Assembly (NCBI GenBank): GCA_934045905.1
Contig: OW203761.1
Coordinates: 31,980,964-32,044,963, forward strand
From: Leuctra nigra
Lineage: Eukaryota; Arthropoda; Insecta; Plecoptera; Leuctridae
Reading direction: 5' to 3'
DNA length: 64,000 nt
The notes under the pieces are model-generated. The model saw only the letters and a list, made by a program, of their open reading frames with translations, was not told the origin of the DNA and ran no database searches. Positions 1-11,900 of this stretch are shown piece by piece. How positions within the stretch are numbered: the first letter of the stretch is position 1; each line of letters starts with the position of its first letter. A program made the translations under genes and the position numbers.

Positions 1-210
1 AGCATTGCCTTCTAGTGTGACGTCACACGCCCGATTCTCGCTTAGGCTACGGCCTGTACGTATAATGAAGGCCTCGACCAAGTATGGAAAATAGTCTGCC
101 ATGTGGTATGGGAAGGGGGAGGCTTCCCCCACTATACCTCAGGGGGAGCGTTTGGTTTTTGACACTTTTAAAACAATTTTGAGATGCTTTTGTACATTTT
201 CTGACATCCA

Positions 211-336
211 GGGGCCGTATTCTAGAACATTTTAATTCCCAATTCTGATGGAATCTGATTCGGTTCAATGTTAATCCTTATGGCCGTGACCGGATTCCAT
301 CAGTAATGGAATTGGGAAAACATTCTAGAATACACC
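211..336. repeat. Short palindromic MITE
   Basis: Terminal inverted repeats built around GTATTCTAGAACATTTT (left) and AAAACATTCTAGAATACAC (right), with further inner pairing (GGAATCTG against GGATTCCAT). No coding capacity. The superfamily cannot be set because no clear target duplication is seen. Confidence 0.6.
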
Positions 337-768
337 TCCAGGGGGGCGGCAAGTGCCCCCCTGGATGTGGCCCCTCTCCCAGAGCTTATGGCTCTGATGA
401 TGCTTCCCGATTGGCCACACTGTATTAAAGTTAAGACCTCCAATGCAGCACTGTAAAATAATGTAGGTAATGTTTATTATGGAATACCCTGTATTAAACA
501 TTTTGTTACATCTTTCATTAAAATTTCTGCTTATTCATAGATTGCACTAACTTCTTCAGTTGAGGTAAATGAATGTATTTTTGTAAAGTGAAGTGAGTGA
601 TTACTCTTCATATTAAGATTTCTCCGGGGACTACAATCTCCCCAAGTAAGTAGTAACCATTAAAACTATCAAATATTGCCAAAAAAAAGCACAGTAGGTA
701 TCACAACTAGAGGTATTCTGAATGGTGCCATCAAGATGGTGTCAAAACTGTATCTCTCATGCAAACTA

Positions 769-944
769 CAGTCGGGGCGCCGAGTGTTTGAACTCTCACC
801 AGAATGCGCTGATATGCCATTTTTCTGCTAGGTCGAGAAAGACTTCATTGCGCGCTCACCTTGGTATGACGTCTTTCTCCGCCTAACAGAGCAAGTGACG
901 GTGGCTCCATCTAGTGAGAGTTCAAACACTCGGCGCCCCGACTG
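769..944. repeat. Foldback MITE, about 176 bp
   Basis: Long terminal inverted repeats starting CAGTCGGGGCGCCGAGTG and extending through TTTGAACTCTCAC. The two ends are almost perfect complements. The left flank has TA but the right flank does not, so the target duplication is not preserved. Confidence 0.7.
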
Positions 945-1025
945 TGTGAATACATAAAAGATCTATACAGAATATTTCATAATAAATAATCCTTTACAGT
1001 GTTCATTGAGTTACTAGGTCTATTC

Positions 1026-1176
1026 GACGGGGTGTTCTAACCTGCTCAGATCACACCAGAAGACGTCACCGCATAATTTACTTATACCTATCAGTCGAGT
1101 TTTGATTCGTAATCCTTGCACCTAACATATTCAGTGACGTACTTCCGCTTGCTCGGAGCAGGTTAGAGCACCCCGA
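1026..1176. repeat. Foldback MITE, about 150 bp
   Basis: Ends GACGGGGTGTTCTAACCTGC (left) and GCAGGTTAGAGCACCCCGAC (right) are near-perfect inverted repeats around an unrelated centre. No coding capacity. Confidence 0.6.
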
Positions 1177-1338
1177 CGAACAAACCTACCTACAGTAGTT
1201 CAGCACTGGAAACGGTGATTGAGACAGAACTGGTCAATCGGAAATCGATGTCAGAGCTCTGACATAACGCTAGAGATAAACCATCATCAATGGTTACATA
1301 TAGGTTTCATATGGTTACATATAGTACATATAGGTAAA

Positions 1339-1790
1339 CAGTCTGTCGATTCTCGGTATACCTATTTGCAGGTTTCCATTGATTTCCATTCAGAATTTGC
1401 ATAGGTAACGGAGCTTGACAAGAAGCATGTGTTTGTTTTGGCAGGTTGTAAATATAGAGATGAGCCAGGTTTCAAGTCATGGGGCCTATTTTCGAGTTTG
1501 TTGAAAAGGTTCGCCATGCGGTAATGAGCCACTAAACAATGGATTCAGCTAATTTAACATTGAGAACATCGATATTTTACTTGATTTCGCATAGTCGAAC
1601 ATTTTCGCATTCGGTTTCAACTCGAGAATAGGCACCCAGGGGCAGGAAGGCCGATTTTTGCTTAGCTGTGTATGGCCCGGAGCTTGTTAGTAAATGTCTT
1701 ATTCTCAAGCCGTTGACAATGGACGACTGGCCATTGCCACTGGACACGGCATTTGCCGATATAGGTAGTATAGCGAAAATCGACAGACTG
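1339..1790 (+). mobile_element. TIR element copy 1, interrupted by a nested MITE
   Basis: Ends CAGTCTGTCGATT and AATCGACAGACTG form 13-bp inverted repeats, and the right end is followed by TA. The internal part matches, in reverse orientation, the sequence split by the hAT element at 9997-10445. A second MITE occupies about 1480-1636 within it. No ORF of note. Confidence 0.65.
1480..1636. repeat. Nested MITE with GGCCTATTTTCGAG ends
   Basis: Inverted ends read GGGCCTATTTTCGAG and CTCGAGAATAGGCACC. Flanking TCA (1477-1479) and the matching uninterrupted sequence in the reverse copy near 9980 show the pre-insertion site read GTCAGGGGC. A relative sits at about 50213-50401. Confidence 0.65.
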
Positions 1791-2559
1791 TAGGTAGGTA
1801 GGTATACCTATACTTTTTTCATTAACATTTTGTTATCCCATTTGTTTGCATTTTATTCCTAAATCGAGAAAAGTATGTATGGTAAGGTTAGGTAGGTGGT
1901 ACGTACCTAGGTACCTAATGTATGAATTAAAGCCTGCCAACTTGCTTGACCTCAAATTTGACAAACAATATTTTATTATTTAATATGTAAGCTTAACTTT
2001 TAAAGCCAGGAAAGTGCACATTTGATGTAGACATTTTATGGAAAATACGTAAAATGATGCCAAAAGTATTATCAGGTAAGGAAAAATGGATTTGAGTTAG
2101 GGTTAATATACCTAAGTTATTTTAAAGAATCTGCCTAGGTACTTACAATAAGAAACTCATCGTTTATGTAGTTCGTATCCGAGAACTGTAGAAAGCTCGG
2201 ATATCAGTTAAAAAATGAGTTAAATAATAATATTTTAGTCTGTCAGTCGTACTCAGCCAGACGTCTGACAGTCTGACCTGCGATCTGACAGGTCGGGCAG
2301 ACGGCGCAGACGGCCACCAAAGAGTCTCAGCCAGCTGATAACTGTCTTGTCTTGTCTTCACTGTTCTTATACGGTAGGTACCTAATCATAGATAAAGGCT
2401 GTAGCTAGGCGAGCGGCTCCGATTATGTAATCTTAATCAAATTAATTTAAGAAGACGTATATTTTAAACATTTCGGTAGAATATAGGTACAAAAGGTATG
2501 TGTAAGGTATTATGGCTATTTACACGGTATAAGGTGAGGTGTTGAGTAGAGGTGTTGTT

Positions 2560-2720
2560 CGTGTTGTTTCTGAGCGCACCCGCACCCAATAATTTCTTCC
2601 GGTTTTGTGAACCGCTCACCGCCACCGCACCGCACAGCGTAGCCAAGCCAAGCCAAGGCGCGTAGCAGAGCAGACGGCAGACGCGCTGCGCCATCTTGAG
2701 CTATTTTCTTGTGGTGAGTG
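2560..2720 (+). promoter_or_regulatory. G+C-rich island with splice donor; possible distal first exon
   Basis: This block is much richer in G+C than its surroundings. It contains an inverted YY1-like GCGCCATCTT at 2688-2697 and ends with a consensus donor (G followed by GTGAGT at 2714-2719). It could be the promoter and non-coding first exon of the hnRNP gene, joined to the acceptor at 5954. It could equally serve an unrelated leftward transcript. No ORF in it has recognisable coding character. Confidence 0.25.
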
Positions 2721-2929
2721 AAGTGGCTGAAATTTTTACAGTTTCCAAGTGTCATTTCATTAAGTACCTATTTGTACACAGATTCATTATATCTACCTAC
2801 TAGGTATAATAACGGTGAGTATTATTGAGTTTGGTAAACAAAGTACTACCGGCGCAATTCATTGGGTAGGTACCTAGTAGGTATTATTTTTACACAGATG
2901 TGGAATTAAGAATTGACGTCCAAGCATTG

Positions 2930-3085
2930 GGAGGAGGTAGGTAGGTAGGTAGGTAAGGTACCTACCTACCTACCTAGTATAGGGTAAAGTTTGTAGGTAG
3001 GTAGCCTTAGCTACCTCCCAGTAGGTAGGAAGGTAGGGTTTTAGATGAGACCGGTAGGAATAAGTTAGGTAGGTAGCCTAGGTAG
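2930..3085 (+). repeat. TAGG/TACC tetranucleotide microsatellite
   Basis: Imperfect arrays of TAGG followed by TACC, giving a self-complementary stretch. The same tetranucleotide recurs as short clusters across the window (for example 36820-36850, 42285-42320). Confidence 0.8.
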
Positions 3086-3252
3086 GTTGGTAGTACTTGC
3101 AGGTCCTAGGTCCAAATTCCAGGGATTATCAAGATGTCTGTTTGTTTGTCTGCTCAAAGCTGCTCGGCAGCACTGAACATGCGATGGCCAGTCGGTCGTT
3201 TTCGAGCAACCTGCTCATGGCTGTTCGGTTACTACCATATTGAGAAGGATTA

Positions 3253-3986
3253 AGGCTCATTCACAATGCACCGCTTACTTTAACTTGAAACGATAATGTT
3301 AACTTTAAAGGTGGGCTGTCATGGTCAAAAAGTCGAAAATATTGTTTATATTGTAACCAGAAGTAGGATGTTGAAAACGCGAACACGATGCGATGTTTGG
3401 TTCAGGCGCTAGAGCTCCGCGAAATTTGAAAAACCTTGTTATTGTGACGTAGGTAGGTCCCACCCAACCTTTGCCGGCTTTTGCGGCTGAGTTGGGTGTG
3501 AATGACGCGTTTCCCACCCCCTATCCGTCTTCGCTGCGCTATAGGTAACTTCGTTTGGGAATATCCTACAGATCTCTAGTTTTCGCCGCTGTGATTGCAT
3601 GCCTAATGTCATCATGTTTTTTGAATAGTAAAAAAAATGGGGCTCAACCGTGATAGCCCACCTATAACTTATCCTATTCAGTATGACAACGGCAACGTAA
3701 ACTATTAGCCAATCACACCGCTTAATATAGAATAGGTACTTCGGGATTCTTCGCCTTCATCTTGGGTAGGTATCTTAGTATTATTGCCCGATTTTATTGG
3801 CTGACTCAAGGTCGACCGCTAACGCTAACTAGAAGTTTTGGAGTTTGGTAACTTTCAAAAAAGTTACGTTAAGTTAAGTTAGCGTTCTGCCGTTGTGAAT
3901 GCTACCCAGTGATCCCGTAAAACAAACATTCTTAAGTTAACGTTAACGTTTTAAGTTAAAGTTAGCGGTGCATTGTGAATGAGCCT
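3253..3986. mobile_element. Harbinger-like non-autonomous element, 734 bp
   Basis: Perfect inverted ends beginning AGGCTCATTCACAATGCACC and the same flank on both sides, TTA at 3250-3252 and 3987-3989. A 3-bp TTA duplication is typical of PIF/Harbinger. The interior repeats AAGTTAACGTT-like words and has no transposase. Confidence 0.65.
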
Positions 3987-4294
3987 TTAGTTCAGGGCAA
4001 TCAAGCAGAGATTTCTACTCGGATTTTTTGGCCGGTGTAAGATTTGCACACGCGGGAGGTATACGAATATTTTGATTTGAATTCTACAAAATATTAAATT
4101 ACAATTTACAAAGATAATGTGGCGACGAGAGAGAGAAATTCGCTTTATTGAAATAAAATGACAGCTGACCACAAAATATGGGTGACCCCTGGGATCCACC
4201 TTTATACTAGGTACCTAATGGTTAAAAATATAATAAGAATTTAGAAAGTGAATCATTAATATGAAATCTTATACCTACCCTGTTCACACTGAGG

Positions 4295-4684
4295 CAGGGT
4301 TGGAAAAAACCCGGGTTTTTTCAAAATCAATTTGCCCAGTGGGTTTTTTCGGGTTTTTTCAGAGTATGTCTATTTTGTATTTAATTTTTGGAATTATTAA
4401 CATTTTAAGTGATTTTGAATGGAAAGTGTTCTGACGGAGTGGGATTCCTTGGTACGTTGGATCAGGGACTACCGCCTTTCATAACCTTATGAATATTTAC
4501 ATAATATCGATACATAGGTAATTCACTTTTATGTATCAATTTGAGAAGTATTTGAAATTGAAATAAATATTGGTTAAATATCTTAACTTATCTAGACTAA
4601 TTCATGATTTTTTTGAAAAACCCACTTTTGGTCAAAAACCCGTGGGTTTTTTCACGTGGGTCGGGGAAAATCATGCCAACCCTG
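4295..4684. mobile_element. hAT-type non-autonomous element, 390 bp
   Basis: Inverted ends CAGGGTTGG and CCAACCCTG are flanked by a perfect 8-bp duplication CACTGAGG (4287-4294 and 4685-4692), the hallmark of hAT transposition. The subterminal parts are rich in inverted AACCCGGGTT and AAAACCCGTGGG words. No coding sequence. Confidence 0.85.
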
Positions 4685-4970
4685 CACTGAGGATTCGATC
4701 GTGATCCAAAATCTCGATTGCAATCGAAAATGTGTGGGAACTGAACTCAATCGAACTCGATCATGATCTAAATCTCGATTAAGTTGTAAGAACGCAATCG
4801 AAATCTGAATCATGATCGAACGCAGGGTCAAACAAAAGAAATCATGAATTTTAAAAACGTAAACTTACAAATGCATGCTCTATCTAATTAATTGCATGTA
4901 ACAAGCATTATTAAGCATAACTTGAATCTTGCCTCCATTTTGATTGTAATTGAACTTCAATTGGATCATC

Positions 4971-5208
4971 ATAATAATAATAATGTAATTTATTGAGCAC
5001 ATAAAATAGGTACACAATTGGTCTGTATTCAACAATCGAGTCGTTGATCTTCCATACATCCATCTCTTCTCTTCTCTTCTCTTCAGCTGCTTCATCTCTT
5101 CACCGTTTACCTATTTCTTCTTAAGTTATTCATAATAGTCATTATACATAGTTGTGCTTCAATATCAGTGGTAATATTGGAAGAACATCCAAGCATTTGC
5201 TTTTTTTT
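4971..5208 (-). repeat. Non-LTR retrotransposon 3' end, copy 1
   Basis: Read on the minus strand it ends with GTGCTCAATAAATTACATTA followed by an (ATT)n tail, the form of a LINE-type 3' end. About 220 bp are shared with 6497-6730 and 10975-11163. Only non-coding 3' sequence is present. Confidence 0.6.
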
Positions 5209-5814
5209 CAACTTCTCAACTCATCAACTTCTCATCAACTTCATCAACTTCTCAGTGTGAACAGGGTATTAGAATTAATACGACATATTATAAAGATGTT
5301 TATGAAGTGTACTATGCTATAGGAATCTTTGAGTGTGGATAAAACTAATTGTTCAACTTTGTACTACGTTGAAATGGAAGGTATGATTTGATAAAGTCTG
5401 TACAAATTGCAGAATTGCTGAATGAGCTCCCAAGAGTAAACCAACCACAGTCCAATATTTTTTATCACCTATTAGGTATATCTCTTATCCCCCCCTCCCC
5501 ACCCCCTCTTTTTTAGAACCAACTAACCTCCAGTTAAATAATTAGAGGTAGTAGGTACCTAGCTTGGATCCCATCTCTTCCTAAAGCCCTTCTTCCATGG
5601 ATGAGATGTTTTTGATGCAGTCGTTTCGCAGTCACCGTCTGTCATTAGTGTGATGCTTTGTCGCCGCGTCTAGTATTTGAGACGATTCCATTGGTTATAG
5701 CAGAGCAGTGCAAGTGCACAGCGCGGCAAAAATTTGTCTTGATTTTATTGAAGTTCGCTCCACTCTATGCTGCGATTCACGTAATAAGACGTCGCACATT
5801 ACCGCGATTCGAGC

Positions 5815-5850
5815 TCTGATTGGCTGAGAGGCCAACATGGCGGTGAAATA
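5815..5850 (+). promoter_or_regulatory. Candidate proximal promoter of the hnRNP gene (CCAAT and YY1-like sites)
   Basis: An ATTGG (inverted CCAAT) at 5819-5823 is followed by AACATGGCGG at 5834-5843, which matches the YY1/Pho core found near many animal start sites. It lies about 120 bases before the hnRNP ATG. The transcription start cannot be seen, and the intron-like acceptor at 5954 argues that splicing may separate promoter and ATG. Confidence 0.35.
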
Positions 5851-5959
5851 TCGCATTATGACGAAAAAGCAAGTCCATTTAAGAAGGACTTGGCAGTTAC
5901 CACCTGCATCCCGTTTAATTTAAATATTTTGTTTAATGGTTGTTTTCATTGTAGACTTG

Positions 5960-8900
5960 ATGAAAACAGAGATGTCCGAATCAGGTGATCATGATGATGA
6001 GAGCTTCGTAGTCAAGCTGAGAGGCCTCCCGTGGTCGACTTCAGTGGATGAAATTTTAAAGTTTTTTGGTAAGTGACTAAATCGTAATTAAGTGTTAGTC
6101 CTAGATCTTTATTGCATTTATAAGATCAATCATCATAGACAATAAAAGTGAAATAGATGATTAGACTATAGTGTATCCTTTAGTGACCAAGTCAAAGAAA
6201 GGCAAAGCTGCACATACCTAATGCAGATAAAGTGAAAGTTCTGAGTTCTGACAAAGAAAATGTGGAAGTCCTGTTCAGAGCTTACAGAATATTTCTCATT
6301 TCATTTGACTCTGACTTTGATTACAGTGGAACCTCCTTAGTACGTGTCTCCTTAGTAAGTTTTTCATCCTACTACGTTTTTTTCAAAGGTCCCCAACCCA
6401 TAAGAGCACATGTTAAATTGTTTCTCTTACGTATTTTACTTTAGTAGGTTTTTTTATCCTGGTTCCTTCAAAAACGTACTAAAGAGGTTCCACTGTAATA
6501 ATAATAATAATAATAATAATGTTATTTATTGAGCACATAAAATAGGTACATAATTGGTCTGTATTCAACAATCGAGTCGTTGATCTTCCATACATCCATC
6601 TCTTCTCTTCAGCTGCTTCACATCTTCACCATTTACCTACTTCTTCTTAATTCATAATAGTCATTAAAATTGTGCTTCAATATCAGTGGTAATATTGGAA
6701 GAACATCCAAGCATTTGCTTTTTAGCTGAGGGAAAACCACTGAAATTAATTCCAGTACATAGCCATACCACAACTTGGTAATTTACCAATTTCCTATGTT
6801 GGTAGTTAGGTAGGTACTAGGGGTGGGAAAATCTGTGTATTTTAGTAAACGATTATAACATGCGAGGACCATAAAAATCCTGGCAGTGAAATTTGGTAGT
6901 ACTTTTTGCCTCTTCCGTATGTCCCCACTTTCGAGAGTATTTGTGATAGTTTACTAGTAGGTACTTTAATTGAGAGTTCATTAACAATCACTGCTGAAAT
7001 TGTACACCGCCCGGGATATCTTCCAGGTTCTCCAATTCATTAGTTATCAAAATAACATTCAATAATTTGATCAAATATTTACACATATCTTGTTTTAAGA
7101 TATTGTTTTGAGTACTATCAGAGGGAGTGACATGGTCATTTGACACAACCTGATTTCTTCACAACCAGCTGTGAAACTGACAGCTCCTTGCTCAGAAATT
7201 ATCAGGGATACACCAACAACCAAAGAAGCGGCAACTTTAAAATGCTTGCATGCTATTAGCGGAACAAAATACATCAGATTGCTGATTGTGTCAAATGTTG
7301 TGACCATATTCGCCCCCTCTCACGTACCTACCTATTACAAAAAAATCACTTTTATCAATCAGTCATCTATACTCTCAATACCTACTTGAGTAGTACCTAA
7401 AAGCAATAAATTGATTCAATATTTTCAGGTGACTGCTTAATTAAGAATGGTCGGTTGGGCATCCACATGACCATGTCTAGAGAGGGGCGACCTAGCGGAG
7501 AAGCATACGTTGAAATGGAAGATGAGGATAATATTGACCGAGCATGTAAAAAAGATCGAGACCACATGGGGCACAGATACATTGAAGGTAGTATAAATAT
7601 TACTGCACTATGGTTTTCAACTCCTCGTGTATTATGTAATAATAAAATGAAGAAATTAATGTACCTAGGTCCTAGGTACACACACTCAACAAATTATAAA
7701 ACGGTATTTGAAAGAAATGGATCGATAAAGTCGATAAAGTCACTATCGACGTCTAGTAGTTGAGCTCTGATTTCATTGATAACATAACAACAAGGATTGA
7801 TTGTCAAGGAATCTGACCAACAGCCAATCTGTTTTATTCAAATACCGTTTTAGATGTTGGTTTGTTCTACCTACAGAGAATGTATGATGAAACTCCTGAT
7901 CTGGACAACACCGTTACCTACTGTGTAGGTTAGTTTTTACTAACTGGTACCGATGTTGTCCAGAGTAGGAGTTTTATCAACTCATGTGTTCTCATTTCTT
8001 ATTCTACTGAATTTAATGAATTTTGTTTATCGTTCTTTTAGTTTTCAAAGCGAAACGGTCAGAAATGGATTGGGTTGTGAAACGCAGTGGCTTGAATTTG
8101 GAGACTGCCATGGATGATGGTTGTGTAAGATTGCGTGGACTTCCCTTTGGATGTTCGAAAGAGGAAATTGGTCAATTCTTTTCAGGTAATACATATTCAT
8201 GTCATTAGATACTTGGTTATGACACTGCTATTATAAGTACATAGACCTTAATTTTTTGTTAAATTTGTTATGAACCATACAATTTTGATTTTGGAGTTAG
8301 AAATGCCAGAGTAACCTAAATTAACAATTTGTCATTAAAATTTCTATTTCAAAATGTTAAATGTAGGCACACTGTGATTTTGTGTAGGTACCTATACAAA
8401 TTTGGCCCTATTTTTCTCCCGTACTAAATTTGTTGTATGGTCAAACATTTGAAATACTTTAGGTACCTACCTAACTTGTTTACAGGGTCAATGTGTTGTA
8501 GGTCCCATGTGAATTTAATAATAAAAATGTATATATTATATTCATTATTATTACCTACACTGCATCAATTAATGACTCAACTGAGTGGGTTTATTGAGAT
8601 TTGTCGTGGAATCAAAAAGACCGTTTGCAGTGCAGGGTTTTAATCTGGCATTGCATACTAAATTTTACCTTTGTGATTTTGTCCATACTGTCTTATGAAG
8701 TTGTCAACCTGTTATATATGTGTTTTGATTATGGGCATATTCTTTATTGGTTGGGTAGGGTTGGAGATAGTACCCAACGGGATTTCCCTACCGACTGACT
8801 ACACGGGAAGGAGTACGGGGGAGGCTTACGTTCAGTTTGTAAACAAAGAAGTGGCAGAGAAAGCTCTGCAGAAACACAAGGATAAAATAGGACACAGGTG

Positions 8901-11900
8901 GGGAAGGATGGAAGGGAGGGAACGGGTGGGAGAACCCAAACCTCTCTTTTTCACTTACTTATGGTAACACATCTGGGAAGAGCACTACCCTGTTGCTGTC
9001 GAGTTAAGTTTTTTCATGTAGTAGTTGGTTATTTTGTGGAACTCTTGGTGGCTTAAATGGTTTTATGACTTGAAGTACCTACTGATTAATTAACTAGACA
9101 ACAATAGTACACAGTGTCGTATCAGACCTGAGATCACTAATCATTTAAAGTAACCATAGTACTTATTGGGTACGTACCTTGTTTGATACACTGGCTCAGG
9201 CTCAGTTAATATTGTCATCTAGTGGTTAACAACTGGCAACGTTATAAGGGTAGAGACTTGTTTTTAAATATGTCATATTGATGACATTAATTTCCTTCTG
9301 TTGAGTTTAGTATATACATGAGTTTATTCTGCTTTCTAACAAGTTTTGATGCTCAGGTACATCGAGATATTTCGCAGCAGTTTAGCAGAAGTGCGGGCAG
9401 CAATTGGTCCAAAGATGAGGCCAAGTAATCAAGGAAGCTTTAACCAGCGACCTGCACCGTATGATCGAGGTGATCGTTTTGGCGGGATGAATCGCTACAA
9501 TAATATGCCTGGCCGTGGCTCCCGAAGCTTCAAAGGTACTATTGTGGTTGTTCTAAGGCTGCTTCACAGTTCAGAATGTATTTTTGTAGATTTTTGTATT
9601 TATTTTTATTCGGATATTGTACAATACAATAGAAAATAATCTTAGAAAATAGAAACGACTGATCAGAATTAGAGAAGTGAGTTGGCAAATTTTCAGGTAG
9701 GCTAGGTACACTCGACAAATGATAAAACGGTATTTGAAAGAAATGGATTGGCTGAAAAAAATGTGATGGCATCATCCCATGAAGTCTCTGCTAACTCGTC
9801 TTCTAACTTGAGTAGGTGAGCTATGATTTCATTGATAATAGCAACGATTGATTGTCAGCAGACAATCCGTTTTGTTCAAATACCGTTTAATAATTCATTA
9901 GGTGTACATACCTACTCTTTTAAATGTTTTCCTATATTTGGCATCAATGCACAGCTAAGCAAAAATCGCCCTTCCTGCCCCTGACTTGGTACCTGGTAGT
10001 GATGCCATCGGGTACCCGGGTACCCGGGTCAGAACCGGGTAATGGGAGACCCGGGTTACACTCACAACCCGCGAGTAGTAAAAAAAAAAAAAAATTTTTT
10101 TTTTTTTTTTATTAAATTTTGTTTTTTGTTGCGCCAATTGAGCAGGGGAGTATACAATCAAGCCATTCCTCTCTCCAACGGGAATCATCACGCTAATTTA
10201 CCCCTCCAACACCACTCTGGTCCCCACTCAGACAGTGCGGCACCATTTGCTGCAGTCCTATTTTCAATTGTGCTATTTCCATTGCGCAACAATACCTAAA
10301 AACTCAAAAGGTATACTGTTTATTCTTCCATCATCTTAAAATCAAAAAAAAAAAAAAAAAAAAATTTTTTAAAGATGGCGGGTACCCGCCCGGGTACTGC
10401 TGGCGGGTACCCGGGTACAAAAATTACTACCCGATGGCATCACTAGTACCTGGCTCATCTCTAAATTTACAACCTGCCAACACAGGCACGTGCTCCTTGT
10501 CAAGCTCCATTGTGCAAATTCTGAGTGGAAATCAATGGAAACCTAGCAAATAGGTATAGAGAATTGACCTACTATATTAGGGGCTCTGAGAATAATTCCA
10601 AAAAAGTGGTCCTCTCACATTTTACATTGTTGTTTATTATAGAGACATGAAGGTCAATTGATCTGCCCAGTACATAAACTAGAGTCTCATTAGGCGTGCC
10701 CTTCCATCCTGTTCATTTTTTATGGACTGACAGCTTGTCATTAGTTTTTAAAGTAGGTACCTGCCCATTCTCAAAAATAGTTCATAATTTTGTAAATTGG
10801 AATTCATAAAATTATAATGAAATTCCTTCGTTTACCTTGAAACATTATCGATTTATCTTGATTTTGAAATCAAGGCTGCTGTCCTCAATATGTCAGACTC
10901 AGGTCAGAAAAAATAATGAACAATTACACTCAGTCTTGATTCTTGAAGTACCTAATCTTGCAGAAATATTAATATTGTGTATTGAGCACTTAAAATTCGA
11001 CACACAATTGGTCTGTATTCAACAATCGAGACGTTAATCTTCCATACATCCATTTCTCTTCACTTCTTCACCTCGTCACCATTTAAGTTAATTCATTTTA
11101 GTTGTGCTCAATATCAGTGGTAATATTGGAAGAACATCCAAACATTTGCTTTTTAGCTGAGGTAAAACCACTGAAAAATCCATCAGCAGGATGTGATTCA
11201 CATTACTTCGAGAGATCTCGTTCTTCAATTTAGAACTAGTTTGTCCTTGACTAGCATCTTGAATGACTTCACTTGTTGCATCGTAAGCAACTGAAGCTGA
11301 ATAGGAAATAAAGTTCTTGTAGTTTATACTTCAATGAGTTCCAAAATCTAGCATTTCATTGAACCACATGTCTCGTAGGTGAATATTGTTTCACTTCCAA
11401 ACGTTGAATATTAAATACTTCGTTATCAACCCATTTCCATTATGTGGTGTGCATACAGTACAGGCTCTAACTTGTGTCTAATTACAGGAGGATTTGGGGA
11501 TTTTGATGATGGACCAACGCCTCCTTGGGGCTTCAATAACTCTTGGGGCAATGGTGGTGGACCGGGACCACGAAATGGAAACAATTCACGAGGCGGTATC
11601 GGCATCGGAAGTCTTAATCTCGGCTTAAACTCTAGTATGGTTCGAGGAGGTGGTCGATCGATGGGCGGCAATGGAGGTGGCGGCGGTGGTAATAACTGGA
11701 ACAACAATGGCAGTGGCGGCAGTGGTGGCCACTGCATACACATGAGGGGACTGCCATTTAGAGCCTCTGAAAAAGATATTGCAGATGTAAGTTTCTTTTG
11801 ATCTACAAAATCTGTTAAAAATCGTACTACCTTTGTATGGTCCCATTTTATGTTACTAGGAAAACGCTCTGTGTAACGCGTTGATAAGCGACCCTTCGTA

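Noticed and set aside
2164..2755. Minus-strand ORFs in the G+C-rich block
   Set aside because: Overlapping frames of similar length and no protein resemblance; better explained by base composition.
11426..11743. Minus-strand proline-rich ORF
   Set aside because: It is the complement of the glycine-rich hnRNP exon 6; Gly codons read backwards give Pro.
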